Shown here: positions 44,398-53,398 of the stretch, in pieces
How positions within the stretch are numbered: the first letter of the stretch is position 1
How the letters are laid out: each line of letters opens with the position of its first letter
From: Arthrobacter sp. OY3WO11
GTDB taxonomy: Bacteria > Actinomycetota > Actinomycetes > Actinomycetales > Micrococcaceae
Assembly (NCBI RefSeq): GCF_001641125.1
Contig: NZ_LWLP01000001.1
Coordinates: 2,776,079 to 2,840,078, forward strand
Direction: 5' to 3'
Length of the DNA stretch: 64,000 nucleotides
Made by a program: the position numbers and the translations under genes
Notes under the pieces: model-generated
Seen by the model: the letters and a program-made list of their open reading frames with translations, nothing else
What the model was told of the DNA's origin: nothing
The model's database searches: none

Positions 44398-44701
44398 TGA
44401 AACTCCGTTGTTCAAGGCAGCAGTGCTGCCGGGACGCCTTCAGGATTACCGACAGAACGGTCAGTTAGTTAGTAGGGTACACCGAAAATGTGAGGCGGAA
44501 CACGGGCTTCCGGAACTTTCTTGTGCGGCCAGCACATAGTGCGGGTCTCCCCATGGCGCCTGCGGCCCGGCATCCGGCGCCCGTGGACTCGCCGAAGCGC
44601 GAGTTCTATATTTGGAATGCTGTTTCGTATTCAGGACGCGAGCCCGGGTGGCAGGCCCGGTCTCGGGGCGTCGCGCGTACCCGCCACCTAGGATGGACAC
44701 C
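44398..44701. promoter_or_regulatory. Intergenic control region between MHS transporter and IclR genes
   Basis: This 304-bp divergent region contains an AT-rich stretch with GTTAGTTAGTAGGGTA at 44463-44478 (a possible minus-strand promoter TACCCT) and an imperfect palindrome TTCTATATTTGGAA at 44604-44617, close to the TTCC/GGAA style of IclR sites. TAGGAT at 44689-44694 is the likely -10 of the regulator gene. Operator assignments are inference. Confidence 0.45.
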
Positions 44702-45436
44702 ATGAATCCCACCGCCGCAGCCCCGGCCGCAGCAGCGCCGGCGCAGGCTTCCCCCTCCCAGACCCTGTCGAGGGGAATCCGCGCCCTGGAGATCATGGCG
44801 GCAGCATCCGGGCCTTTGACCATCGCTGAACTTGCGGACGCCATGGGCGTGCACCGCTCAGTGGCATACCGGATCCTTCGCACCTTGGAGGACCATTCAC
44901 TCCTGGTGCGTGACGACGCCGGCCGGGTCCAGCCGGGGCCTGGGCTTGCGGTACTGGCGCGCGGCGTGTCCCGCAACCTGCAGGCTGCCGCACTGCCGGA
45001 ACTGACGCAGCTGGCCAATGCCCTGGATATGACGGCGTTCGTCGCTGTCTGGGACCACCACGACTGCATCACCCTGCTCACGGTGGAACCGAGGCATTCC
45101 GGCGCCACGGTGGCGCAGCGTCCCGGCACCCGCCATCCCATCAACGCCGGCGCGCCCGGCATCGCCATCCAGTCCGCGCTCACCGAGGCGGAATGGGACC
45201 GGCTGGCCACGGGAATCCCCTACCGCCCCGAAGCCGCTGAAGCCCGCCGCGCCGGCTATTCCGCGAGCCACGACGAGGTGATCGCCGGGGTTTCCTCCCT
45301 GGCGGCACCGGTCCGGGTTCCTGGCGGCCGCCCCGCTGCGCTGGCCGTCGTCTATATCCGCTCATCCCGTGATCCCGCGGCGGTGGGAGCCGCGCTGGTT
45401 GAGAGCGCGGCAAGGATTGAACGGCAGCTGGCCTAG
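44702..45436 (+). CDS. IclR-family transcriptional regulator
   Basis: This 244-residue regulator has an Ala-rich N-terminus, then a winged helix (SRGIRALEIMAAASGPLTIAELADAMGVHRSVAYRILRTLE, in parts) and the IclR effector domain containing QRPGTRHPINAGAPGIAI and the C-terminal VSSLAAPVRVPGG. It is divergent from the MHS symporter, the usual arrangement for a local catabolic regulator. ATG 44702 follows TAGGAT by 7 bases. The frame to 44612 adds an unlikely Arg/Cys-rich stretch. Its stop overlaps the end of the convergent MFS gene. Confidence 0.92.
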   Translation: MNPTAAAPAAAAPAQASPSQTLSRGIRALEIMAAASGPLTIAELADAMGVHRSVAYRILRTLEDHSLLVRDDAGRVQPGPGLAVLARGVSRNLQAAALPELTQLANALDMTAFVAVWDHHDCITLLTVEPRHSGATVAQRPGTRHPINAGAPGIAIQSALTEAEWDRLATGIPYRPEAAEARRAGYSASHDEVIAGVSSLAAPVRVPGGRPAALAVVYIRSSRDPAAVGAALVESAARIERQLA

Positions 45437-46794
45437 GCCTTCCGGCTAAGAACGACGGCGGCTCCCGCACCCAGGAGTGCCAGCCCGGACGCTGCGCAGA
45501 CCGGGACAAGGAAGGCTGCTGCGTAGCCGTGGCTTTCGGCGAGCTGGCCGCCCAGTGAAGACCCCAGCGCAGTGCCGGCCACGATGCCGCTGGCCAGCGC
45601 CGTCATCACGGTGCCCAGGCGGCCCGCAGGAGCCACAGACCCGCCGACGGCGAAAACTGTGACCATGACCGGCCCCACCGGGAGGCCCAGGATCAGCAGC
45701 GCGGCCACCATCGCGGGCATTGAGGACGGCAGGAGCAGCAACAGGGACAGCGCAGTCATCAGCGCGGCGCACAGCACCCAGCGCCGGGCCGGGCCGAAGC
45801 GTTGCGGCCAGTACGCAACAGACAACGCAGCCACGGCCGAGCTCAGCCCCATCACGGCGTACAGCAGGCCGGCTGCCTCAGAGCCTGCAAAACCTGCCGA
45901 GAAAGAGCTCAGGGCGGTCTGGGTGGAGCCGAAGAATGTTCCCATGCACACCATGGCGAGCACCGGCAACGCCACCGCCGCCGGGAGCCTTCCGGCCCGG
46001 GACGCTGAACCGGCTGGCACCTGGCCTCCCGTGGCGGGCCTGCTTGGCGGAACTGCCCGGTGCGTCCGGTGTACTGCGAAGGCCGGAACAAGGGTGATGG
46101 TCAGTGCAACCGCAACTGCGAGGGGCAGCCAGGGCGCCAAGAGGCTGGCCAGAATGCCCACCAGCGCGGGGCCCAGGACGAAGGTCACCTCATCTGCGGT
46201 GCTTTCGTAGGAAAGGGCCGTGTCCAGGTCCCGTGCCTGGTCCCTGGCCGAGCCGTGGGCGGCCAGGGCCATCCAGCGGACCCTGGCAAGCGGGCCCACC
46301 TGCGGGCAGCTGGCGCCGGAGACGAAGGCGGCGGCCAGGACAGCTGCGGGGACGCCCGGGGATCCCGCCGTTGCCCACACGGCCATTATCAGGGCCACCA
46401 CGGCAATGCTGTTCAGGAGCGCGGCCAGCAGGAGCACCGGGCGTTGTCCCCTGCGGTCGGCAAGTGCACCCAGAACCGGCGCACCCATGGCTGAACCGAT
46501 CCCCACGGCCCCGGCCGACATCCCGCCCAGGGCGTAGGAGCCACTGGCTGACGTGACCAGCGTCAGCGTCCCCACCGTCAGCATGGCCAGCGGCAGCCGT
46601 GCAAACAGGCCCAGGGGGATAAAGGCGCGGCCGGCAAGAAGGGGCAACCTGGCGAACCGGCCGCGGGAAGCCGCAGGCGGTTGTACCGGGACTGGTAGAC
46701 CAGGGGTGGCTGAAGCCGGCGTTGGGGACGGTGACAATTCTCCGGCGGCGGGGCCGGGTACTTGAGTGTTAGCGGGTGAAGCGGGTGTGTTCAA
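45433..46794 (-). CDS. MFS transporter
   Basis: This 453-residue protein has a 45-residue Pro/Ala/Ser-rich cytoplasmic N-terminus and 12 predicted helices; LGALADRRGQRPVLLLAALL is the motif A. The type is like small-molecule or sugar efflux proteins; no substrate can be assigned. The only start in frame near the N-terminus is TTG 46794, without a good ribosome-binding site. An excellent GGGAGGAGGG and ATG lie 27 bases upstream in the same frame but meet TGA after four codons. The start is therefore uncertain. Confidence 0.85.
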   Translation of the reverse strand: MNTPASPANTQVPGPAAGELSPSPTPASATPGLPVPVQPPAASRGRFARLPLLAGRAFIPLGLFARLPLAMLTVGTLTLVTSASGSYALGGMSAGAVGIGSAMGAPVLGALADRRGQRPVLLLAALLNSIAVVALIMAVWATAGSPGVPAAVLAAAFVSGASCPQVGPLARVRWMALAAHGSARDQARDLDTALSYESTADEVTFVLGPALVGILASLLAPWLPLAVAVALTITLVPAFAVHRTHRAVPPSRPATGGQVPAGSASRAGRLPAAVALPVLAMVCMGTFFGSTQTALSSFSAGFAGSEAAGLLYAVMGLSSAVAALSVAYWPQRFGPARRWVLCAALMTALSLLLLLPSSMPAMVAALLILGLPVGPVMVTVFAVGGSVAPAGRLGTVMTALASGIVAGTALGSSLGGQLAESHGYAAAFLVPVCAASGLALLGAGAAVVLSRKA

Positions 46795-46806
46795 TTCCGG
46801 GCTCGT

Positions 46807-46834
46807 TCATGTCGTGCGCATCGTCCCTCCTCCC
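46807..46834 (-). promoter_or_regulatory. Mini-ORF with strong ribosome-binding site ahead of the MFS gene
   Basis: GGGAGGAGGG (46834-46825, minus strand) precedes ATG CGC ACG ACA TGA (46821-46807). It is in frame with the MFS gene but stops after four residues (MRTT). Its stop overlaps a second ATG (46810) in another frame. It could be a translated leader that modulates the TTG start downstream, or the scar of a lost N-terminus. Confidence 0.5.
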
Positions 46835-46919
46835 GATGCGCGCAACCCGGTAACAGTGCAAGTATATCCGGCGCGATTCAGTCCGGTCCGCAGCTCAGCC
46901 GGTTGCAGCGGCCGGCCGG

Positions 46920-49900
46920 TCACACTGGTGCGTCTGCTCCGTCCGATATCCGGAGCGTGGAGCCGTTCCGGCCCTTGATCACCTGGAGTTGGGCGCCGAT
47001 CCGCTGCTTCATCTCTGCGACGTGGCTGACCAGCCCCACCACGCGGCCGCCGTCCCGCAGCCCTTCAAGGGCGTCCATCACCTGTTCCAGGGACTGCTCG
47101 TCCAGGCTTCCGAATCCCTCATCGACAAAGAGAGTTTCAATTTCCACTCCGCCGGCCTCCTGCTGGACGACGTCCGCCAGGCCAAGTGCCAGCGACAGGG
47201 AAGCCATGAACGACTCACCGCCGGACAGGGTGGAGGTGTCCCGGCGGAACCCGGTCCACTGGTCCACCACTTCCAGTCCAAGCCCCGATTTTGCTCCGCG
47301 CGCGGCCTTGGCGTCTGTGTGCTGGAGCAGGTAGCGGCCATCGCTCATGGCCACCAGCCGTTCGGAAGCGGCCACGGCAACCTGCTCCAGGCGGGCAGCC
47401 AGGACATAGCTGTTCAGGCTCATCCGGTAGCTGTTCTCGCCCCGCCCGGCCGCCGCATCAGCCAGCCCGGCCAGCATCTGCGCCCGTTCTGCCGGCTGCC
47501 TCGCTGATCCTGCCAGGTCCTCGTACTCAGCACGGATGCTGCGCAGCGAGGCGAGGCACCGGGCGGCCATGCCGGCAGCCAGGTCAGCATCCCGGGCGTC
47601 CTGGAGGGCCTGCGCCGCAGCTTCACGGAGGGCGTCGAGCCGCTCCCGGTCCATCTCGTAGCCCGCGGACTTCTCCTCCAGCGCCAGCAGGACGTCGTCG
47701 GACACGAACAGCTCGGCCACTCGCGCTTCCTCGTCCTGGGCTGCCCGCACCCGGGCCTCGAGTGCGGCGGCCTCATCGGCGTCGAGCAGTTGCTCACGCG
47801 CCTCGTGTGCGGACGTAAAACCGGCCGCAGGGAGGGCCAGCTCCAGTTGTTCCAGAGCCTCTGCTGCCTGGATCTCCATCCTGTGGAGGTGCGCCTGCGC
47901 CTCAACCGCTTTGTTGAGCACTGTCACCGCGGTCTCCAGTGCACGCCGCCGCTGGGCGAGGCTGCGGTGGGTTCCCCTCAGCCCGGCCAGCGCGTGGTCC
48001 AGGGCCGAGGACTGTTCGGACACGTCGGCAAGTGAGGCCGCGGTCCGGGCCAGCTCGCCTTCGGTACCGGTGCGGGATTCCTGAGCGGCCGCCGCAGCGG
48101 TGTCGAGTTTGCCGAGCCGCAGCCTGACTGCTTCCAGTTCCTTGACTGCCCCATCGGCGTCGGCGGCTGCCCGGCGCGCACCCTCCGTAGCACTGAGGGC
48201 CTCGTCCTCCGCGGTGTCCCCGCCCTGCCCGGCGAGCACGGCCACCAACTGGCTGGCCTCCCCCAGCTCGCGGGCCACCAGGGCAAAGGCGGCTTCCGCT
48301 GCTTCGTGGACCAGCCGGGCTTCTTCCTCTTCCTGTGCAAGTTCCGGGCCGCCGGAGCTTCCTGCGGCCGGGGCGGGGTGGTCCGGGCTGCCGCAGACGG
48401 GGCATTGTTCCCCGTGGACCAGCTTGGCAGCCAGCTCGGCAGCGGCATTGGCCAGCCGCTGCTCCCTCAAATCCAGCCAGCGGCGCTTCGCCTCCAGTTG
48501 CCCGTCACGGCATTCGTCATGGCGGACCTTCACCAGCTCCCGGGCGGCAATGGCTGAGCCGTAGCGCCTGACCACGTCCAGCAGTTCCTCCGCGGCCGCC
48601 GCTTCCTTTTGGCGCAGGGCGGCAGTGGCCGCATGCTGTTCAAGGTCCTGCAGCCCGTCCTGGAGACGGGTCCGTTCGTCCGTCAGTTCCTTGGCACGCT
48701 TGCCTGCCTGTTCCAGGGCGGCGGCTAGCTCCTCCTGATTTTTCAAGAGGCTGCCGTGGCGCTTCCGAAGGGCCTGCAGCCGGTCTTCGTCCGGCAGCCT
48801 GGCTTCGACCACGGCCAGGAGGGAGCGCAGCCGGCCGAGCTCGCTTGCGGCCCCGGCGGCAGGTTTTGCGGCATCCGCAGCGGGGCCCGGCGCTAAGTGG
48901 AGTTCCAGTTCAGCCAGTTCGGGGTCCTCCCCCGCCGCCAGGCTGAGAAGGGTGAAGGCTGACTCCACTGCGGTAGCGGCGCTCCGGGCTTTGGCGGCAC
49001 TGGCATCAACGTTCCGCAGCTGCCCCTGCAGGACCTCGGCCTTCCGGTGCCGGGCCAGCCGGAGGAGGTGATCGTCAAGCAGCTGAGCGCCTTGCTCCAC
49101 CGCCAGTTTCCGGGCCGCGGCGGAATCCAGCTTCCGGCGCCGTTCGGCGCGCAGTGTTTCGACATCAACGGCGTTCCTGCATTCGGTGCTGGCGGCCTCG
49201 ATCTGCCCTGCCTTCCCCGTCAGCTCCTCCAGGCGGGCGGCCACGGCTCCCTCGAGCCAGCCGAGCCGCGCGGCGGTGTTCTCCGGAGAGGGAGCATCGG
49301 AGCCGTCAAGGCTGAGGCGCGCAACCTCGGCCTCCGCGCGGGCTGCCAGGAGTTCGAGCCGTCCCGCAAGGTGGGACACCTCATCCTTTGCAGCCTGCGC
49401 CTGGCGTGACAGTTCCTGCTCCACGGATTCGAACCGCTCGGTACCGAAAAGCTTCTGCAGGAGTTCCAGCCGGTCCGTGGCCTTGGAGCGCAGGAACGCA
49501 GCAAAGTCTCCCTGCGGCAGCATCACCACGCGGGTGAACTGCTCCCGGTCCATGCCCAGCAGGGCCAGGATCTCAGCGCCGGCCTCGTCATTGCGGGCAG
49601 ACTTTTCCGTCCAGGTCCCGTCCACCCGTTCCCGGAGCAGTGTCTTGGCCTGCTGGGTGGTGAATCCGTTCTTCCCCCGGGCGCTCGGTTTGTCCCATGC
49701 CGGGGACCGTGCCACTTCAAACCGGCGGCCCTGGGCAGAGAACTCGCAGGCCACCGCGGGTTCCTGCGCCGGGTCCGCATGGTCGCTGCGGAGGCGCTTA
49801 CCCTCCTGGCGGGCTCCCGGAACGGAACCGTAGAGGGCAAAGCAGATGGCATCCAGGACGCTGGTTTTCCCGGCACCCGTGGGGCCGTTGAGGAGGAAAA

Positions 49901-49988
49901 GGCCGTGTGCGCTGAGCCGGTCGAAATCGATCTCCTCGGTGCCGGCGAAAGGGCCAAACCCGGAAATCAGCAGGCGGTGGATCCTCAT
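46920..49988 (-). CDS. sbcC: Exonuclease SbcCD ATPase subunit (Rad50-like)
   Basis: This 1022-residue SMC-like ATPase works with SbcD to open and degrade hairpin or protein-blocked DNA ends. The N-terminal LLNGPTGAGKTSVLDAICFA is Walker A; the middle is a long coiled coil broken by the zinc hook CPVCGSPDHP; the C-terminus has the signature LSGGESFMASLSLALGLAD and the Walker B FVDEGFGSLD. Its ATG overlaps the sbcD stop by four bases (ATGA). Confidence 0.95.
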   Translation of the reverse strand: MRIHRLLISGFGPFAGTEEIDFDRLSAHGLFLLNGPTGAGKTSVLDAICFALYGSVPGARQEGKRLRSDHADPAQEPAVACEFSAQGRRFEVARSPAWDKPSARGKNGFTTQQAKTLLRERVDGTWTEKSARNDEAGAEILALLGMDREQFTRVVMLPQGDFAAFLRSKATDRLELLQKLFGTERFESVEQELSRQAQAAKDEVSHLAGRLELLAARAEAEVARLSLDGSDAPSPENTAARLGWLEGAVAARLEELTGKAGQIEAASTECRNAVDVETLRAERRRKLDSAAARKLAVEQGAQLLDDHLLRLARHRKAEVLQGQLRNVDASAAKARSAATAVESAFTLLSLAAGEDPELAELELHLAPGPAADAAKPAAGAASELGRLRSLLAVVEARLPDEDRLQALRKRHGSLLKNQEELAAALEQAGKRAKELTDERTRLQDGLQDLEQHAATAALRQKEAAAAEELLDVVRRYGSAIAARELVKVRHDECRDGQLEAKRRWLDLREQRLANAAAELAAKLVHGEQCPVCGSPDHPAPAAGSSGGPELAQEEEEARLVHEAAEAAFALVARELGEASQLVAVLAGQGGDTAEDEALSATEGARRAAADADGAVKELEAVRLRLGKLDTAAAAAQESRTGTEGELARTAASLADVSEQSSALDHALAGLRGTHRSLAQRRRALETAVTVLNKAVEAQAHLHRMEIQAAEALEQLELALPAAGFTSAHEAREQLLDADEAAALEARVRAAQDEEARVAELFVSDDVLLALEEKSAGYEMDRERLDALREAAAQALQDARDADLAAGMAARCLASLRSIRAEYEDLAGSARQPAERAQMLAGLADAAAGRGENSYRMSLNSYVLAARLEQVAVAASERLVAMSDGRYLLQHTDAKAARGAKSGLGLEVVDQWTGFRRDTSTLSGGESFMASLSLALGLADVVQQEAGGVEIETLFVDEGFGSLDEQSLEQVMDALEGLRDGGRVVGLVSHVAEMKQRIGAQLQVIKGRNGSTLRISDGADAPV

Positions 49989-51166
49989 CGTGAACCCTCC
50001 AGGAGCCGGACGTTCTCCAGCGCGGCAGCGAGCGCCGCCTTTTCGGCGTCATCGGGGACCCTGCCCCGCACGTGCTCCAGGAAGCCGCAGCATACCGAGA
50101 GGTCGTCAGGCGCCTCGGCGAGCCTGCTGCTGTAGCTGGAAGCGGCAGCAGGGGTTCCGCCCACCGGATCGAAGCTGAGGACCAGCGTGTCCGGGAACCG
50201 GGAGCGGAGCCGCTCCATGGCCCTGGCTGGGCGCTGGGCGTCGGTCAGCGTGACCTGGCAGTAGGCTGTTTCGGCCCATTGGTGCTCGGGCAGTTCAAGG
50301 AGCTCTTCCAGCGGCCCGCGCAGCACGGCCAGCGCCCGCGGCGCGTCCCACTGGACTTCCTGCACGGAGCTGACGCCCTCCGCGTCCACGTCCACGAGCC
50401 AGCCGCCCTTCCGGTGCGTTGCCTCGGAAAAGGAATACGCCAGCGGCGACCCGGAATACCGGACCTGCGGCGAGAGGGCCTGGCGGCCGTGCAGGTGGCC
50501 CAGCGCGGTGTAGCTGAAGCCGTCGAAGAGGTCCAGCGGAACGGCTCCGACGCCGCCGATGCTGAGGTCGCGTTCGCTGTCCGAGCTGATCCCGCCGCTG
50601 GCAAAGGTATGCGCCAGGACCACGGAGTGGACCGCGGCGGACGCTGAACGCCGTTCGATATCCTCCCGGATCATCGCTGTTGCCGCCCGGGTGACCTCAA
50701 AGTGGCTGGCGGTGTCCACCCCGAGCTGTTCGGCGACAAGACGGGGCTCAAGCCACGGTATGCCGTAGATGGCAAGCACGGCTTCAGCAGTGTTGCCGTC
50801 GGCATCGTCCAGGGGCAGCAGCAGCGGCTGGTCCAGGCTCTCGATCCTGGTCCGGAGATGGACTCCCCCGCGTTCCAGGAGGCGGGAGGCAAAACCCAGG
50901 CGGATCGCGGAATCGTGGTTGCCGCTGGTCAGCACGACCTGTGCGCCCGCAGATGTCAGGCGGACCAGGGCGTCATCCAGCAGGCGCACTACGTCGACGC
51001 CGGGAAGGGCACGGTCATAGACGTCCCCGGCTACCAGGACGACATCGACGCCGTGCTCAGTGACTGTGCGGACCAGCTGGTCAATGAAATCCCGTTGGGC
51101 ATCCAGCATGCCAACGCCGTGGAAGGACCGCCCCAGATGCCAGTCCGATGTATGTAGTAGCCGCAT
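49985..51166 (-). CDS. sbcD: Exonuclease SbcCD nuclease subunit (Mre11-like)
   Basis: This 393-residue calcineurin-like phosphoesterase supplies the Mn-dependent nuclease activity of SbcCD. Metal-binding motifs are seen in order: TSDWHLGRSF, VAGDVYDRALPG, LTSGNHDSAIRL, LAHTFASGG and LGHLHGRQ. It is co-transcribed with sbcC and overlaps it. ATG 51166 has no ribosome-binding site; TAGCTT ends 6 bases upstream. Confidence 0.95.
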   Translation of the reverse strand: MRLLHTSDWHLGRSFHGVGMLDAQRDFIDQLVRTVTEHGVDVVLVAGDVYDRALPGVDVVRLLDDALVRLTSAGAQVVLTSGNHDSAIRLGFASRLLERGGVHLRTRIESLDQPLLLPLDDADGNTAEAVLAIYGIPWLEPRLVAEQLGVDTASHFEVTRAATAMIREDIERRSASAAVHSVVLAHTFASGGISSDSERDLSIGGVGAVPLDLFDGFSYTALGHLHGRQALSPQVRYSGSPLAYSFSEATHRKGGWLVDVDAEGVSSVQEVQWDAPRALAVLRGPLEELLELPEHQWAETAYCQVTLTDAQRPARAMERLRSRFPDTLVLSFDPVGGTPAAASSYSSRLAEAPDDLSVCCGFLEHVRGRVPDDAEKAALAAALENVRLLEGSR

Positions 51167-51223
51167 GTTTCTAAGCTATCGGCTGCCACTGACAGCAGGC
51201 GTAACCGCCGCGTTCACCGCGGA

Positions 51224-52114
51224 TCAGCCCCGTTTGCCGTCGAAGAATTCCTGGGCTTCGCTGGACCCGGTTTCAACCGTTTCGGCGGACTCCCCTGCCT
51301 CATTGGTTTCTCCGGTCCCGGCCTGGACGACGGTTCCGGCGCCGGCATCGGCGGCCGCTCCGAAGCTCCGGAAGACAAGTCCGGCAATAGCAGCCCCCAG
51401 CAGCGGGGCGGCCAGGAACACCCAGAACTGCCCCACGGCCCAGCCCGAGCTGAAGACCGCGGACGCAACGGCGCGGGCAGGATTGAACGGCAGGTTCCCC
51501 ACCGACTGGCCCAGCTGCAGCAGCACCGCAAAGGTCAGGCCGACCGCCACGGGGGCTGCAGACCGGCTGCCCCCGTCCCGGATGTCCCGGCCTGGCGTGC
51601 CCAGGAAGACGGCCACGACAATTGCGGCTCCGAGCATTTCGAGGAGCAGCACTGCCGCCAGCGGCGCCTGGATGATGGAGTGCTCGCCAAAGCCTGCAGT
51701 CACGGTGTCAAAAGCGCTGCGGCTGTCCGCGATGCCCGGCAGGGTGCGCAGGATCCCGTAAAGCGCGAAGGCTCCTGAGAGTCCCCCCACCAGCTGGGCG
51801 CCCACATAGGCAGCAGCAGCGCCGGCCCTGATCCGGCCGGCCACAAGGTGGCCTGCCGTGATGGCGGGGTTGAAGTGGCCGCCCGAAACGTGGGCGAACG
51901 CGAGCATCGCTGCGGTCACGGCCAGGCCCGCGGCAAGTGCTGCAGGAAGGGGGCTGGAATCCGGAATGGTGAACAGGGGCACGCCAAGTCCGGCCACCAC
52001 AATGAACAAGGTGCCGAACGCCTCGGCCCCCAGCCTGGGCAGGAGCCCCGGCCGTGCGGCCTCCGGGCCGCGGGGCAGCAGGACGTCGTGGGGGGCGGGG
52101 GCGGGGGAGCTCAT
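51224..52114 (-). CDS. Aquaporin / MIP-family channel
   Basis: This 296-residue protein has six predicted helices and both pore signatures, HFNPAIT and PFNPARA. The second loop NPAR is typical of MIP channels; residues between the loops do not by eye separate water channels from glycerol facilitators. The acidic C-terminal tail of about 45 residues (ETNEAGESAETVETGSSEAQ) is unusual and likely cytoplasmic. ATG 52114 is preceded by AAAGGG. The frame to 52171 is less supported. Confidence 0.9.
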   Translation of the reverse strand: MSSPAPAPHDVLLPRGPEAARPGLLPRLGAEAFGTLFIVVAGLGVPLFTIPDSSPLPAALAAGLAVTAAMLAFAHVSGGHFNPAITAGHLVAGRIRAGAAAAYVGAQLVGGLSGAFALYGILRTLPGIADSRSAFDTVTAGFGEHSIIQAPLAAVLLLEMLGAAIVVAVFLGTPGRDIRDGGSRSAAPVAVGLTFAVLLQLGQSVGNLPFNPARAVASAVFSSGWAVGQFWVFLAAPLLGAAIAGLVFRSFGAAADAGAGTVVQAGTGETNEAGESAETVETGSSEAQEFFDGKRG

Positions 52115-52273
52115 GGCGGGACCCTTTGATAGACAGAAGATGGCGGTGCTGCCGCCGGGCAACCCGTCCATTATTCCAGCCGACGCTGGACGTTTGCTGG
52201 TGCAGCGCCTTTCGCTGAATGCCGGGGCAGGCGCGCGTCACGGCGCTGCCGGAGGCCGCGGTAAATTTACTGC

Positions 52274-53398
52274 ATGAGCATCGAACCCGGTCCGTCCGTG
52301 CCCGCCCTGAAGTCCCGCATCCACGGCTGCCTGCTGGGCGGCGCGCTGGGCGATTCCCTGGGCTACGCCGTCGGCACGGAGCCGGTTGAGGAGATCCGGC
52401 GCCGCTTCGGCGGGCGCGGCAGCACCGGATCCGGCCGCATGACCGGCAGGTTCTCCGACGAGACCCAGCTGACCCTCTACACGGTGGACGGGCTGGTTGA
52501 GGCCCTGGAATGGGCGAATTCGGGCGTGGGCGCGGACGTGAACGCCTGCCTGTGGCTCGCCTACCTCCGGTGGCTGGCAACCCAGGGGGAGGCCGCTCCG
52601 CCGTCGGCCCCCACACCGCAGCCCCGATGGATTGACGGGCACGCTGTCCTCCGCCAGCGGCGGAACCCCAGCACCACCTGCATCTCCGGGCTGGCAACGG
52701 GTGAAATGGGCACCTCCGTCCGCCCTGTGAACCCCGGTTCGAAAGACTGGGGCACCGTGGTCAGGTCAGCACCGTTCGGGCTGATCCCGCACATTACGCC
52801 GGACGCCGTCTACAAGCTGAGTGCCGACGCCGCCTCCCTGACGCACGGGCATCCCGTGGCGCGCCAGGCTTCCGGAATCTTCAGCCTGCTGGTTCACCGA
52901 TTGGTTTCGGGTGAAGGGCTCACGGACGCCGTCACCGCCGTGACCGCCCACGCCCACACCCTGGGAGGTGTTGCGCCGGAACTGCCCGAACGACTGGCAG
53001 CCGCGCTCTCACTTGCCACCAGGGGCGTGGCCACGCCGGAGGAACTCACCGATGCGCTCGGTGACGGCCGGACCGCCGAGGACGTCCTCGCCGTCGCGCT
53101 GTACGCCGTGCTCGCCACTGTCCCCGGCACCGGGACGGACAACGCCGGGACGGCTAACGCAGGGACGGACGACGACGGCGCGGACACACTGCCCGTCCGG
53201 CACTTCCGGGAGGCGGTGTCCCTGGCGGTGAACCACGGCGGGCAGAGCGACGCCACCGGTTCCCTGGCCGGCAACATCCTGGGTGCCTACTACGGCGAGG
53301 AGTGCCTGCCCGAAGACTGGCTGGAATCACTGGAGGCGCCTGAGGCAATCCGCGGCATGGCCAGTTTGCTGGTGGGAGTTACGTCCGCCGAAGGCTGA
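52274..53398 (+). CDS. ADP-ribosylglycohydrolase-family protein with altered metal site
   Basis: This 374-residue protein has the ADP-ribosylglycohydrolase fold start (RIHGCLLGGALGDSLGYAVG) and acidic motifs. The usual T-D-D-T motif is SDETQ here, and the later G-D-S/T-D-S/T motif reads GGQSDATGSLAG, with Gln for the first metal-binding Asp and Ala for the last position. Activity may therefore be changed or lost; this is inference from the known ARH-family metal ligands. A Gly/Asn/Asp-rich insert (TGTDNAGTANAGTDDDGAD) lies near residue 295. TAAATT ends 6 bases before the ATG. Confidence 0.88.
   Translation: MSIEPGPSVPALKSRIHGCLLGGALGDSLGYAVGTEPVEEIRRRFGGRGSTGSGRMTGRFSDETQLTLYTVDGLVEALEWANSGVGADVNACLWLAYLRWLATQGEAAPPSAPTPQPRWIDGHAVLRQRRNPSTTCISGLATGEMGTSVRPVNPGSKDWGTVVRSAPFGLIPHITPDAVYKLSADAASLTHGHPVARQASGIFSLLVHRLVSGEGLTDAVTAVTAHAHTLGGVAPELPERLAAALSLATRGVATPEELTDALGDGRTAEDVLAVALYAVLATVPGTGTDNAGTANAGTDDDGADTLPVRHFREAVSLAVNHGGQSDATGSLAGNILGAYYGEECLPEDWLESLEAPEAIRGMASLLVGVTSAEG

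Noticed and set aside
52238-52697. Minus-strand open frames at the aquaporin/ADP-ribosylglycohydrolase junction
   Set aside because: They run antisense to the glycohydrolase start and have no recognisable motif or ribosome site.
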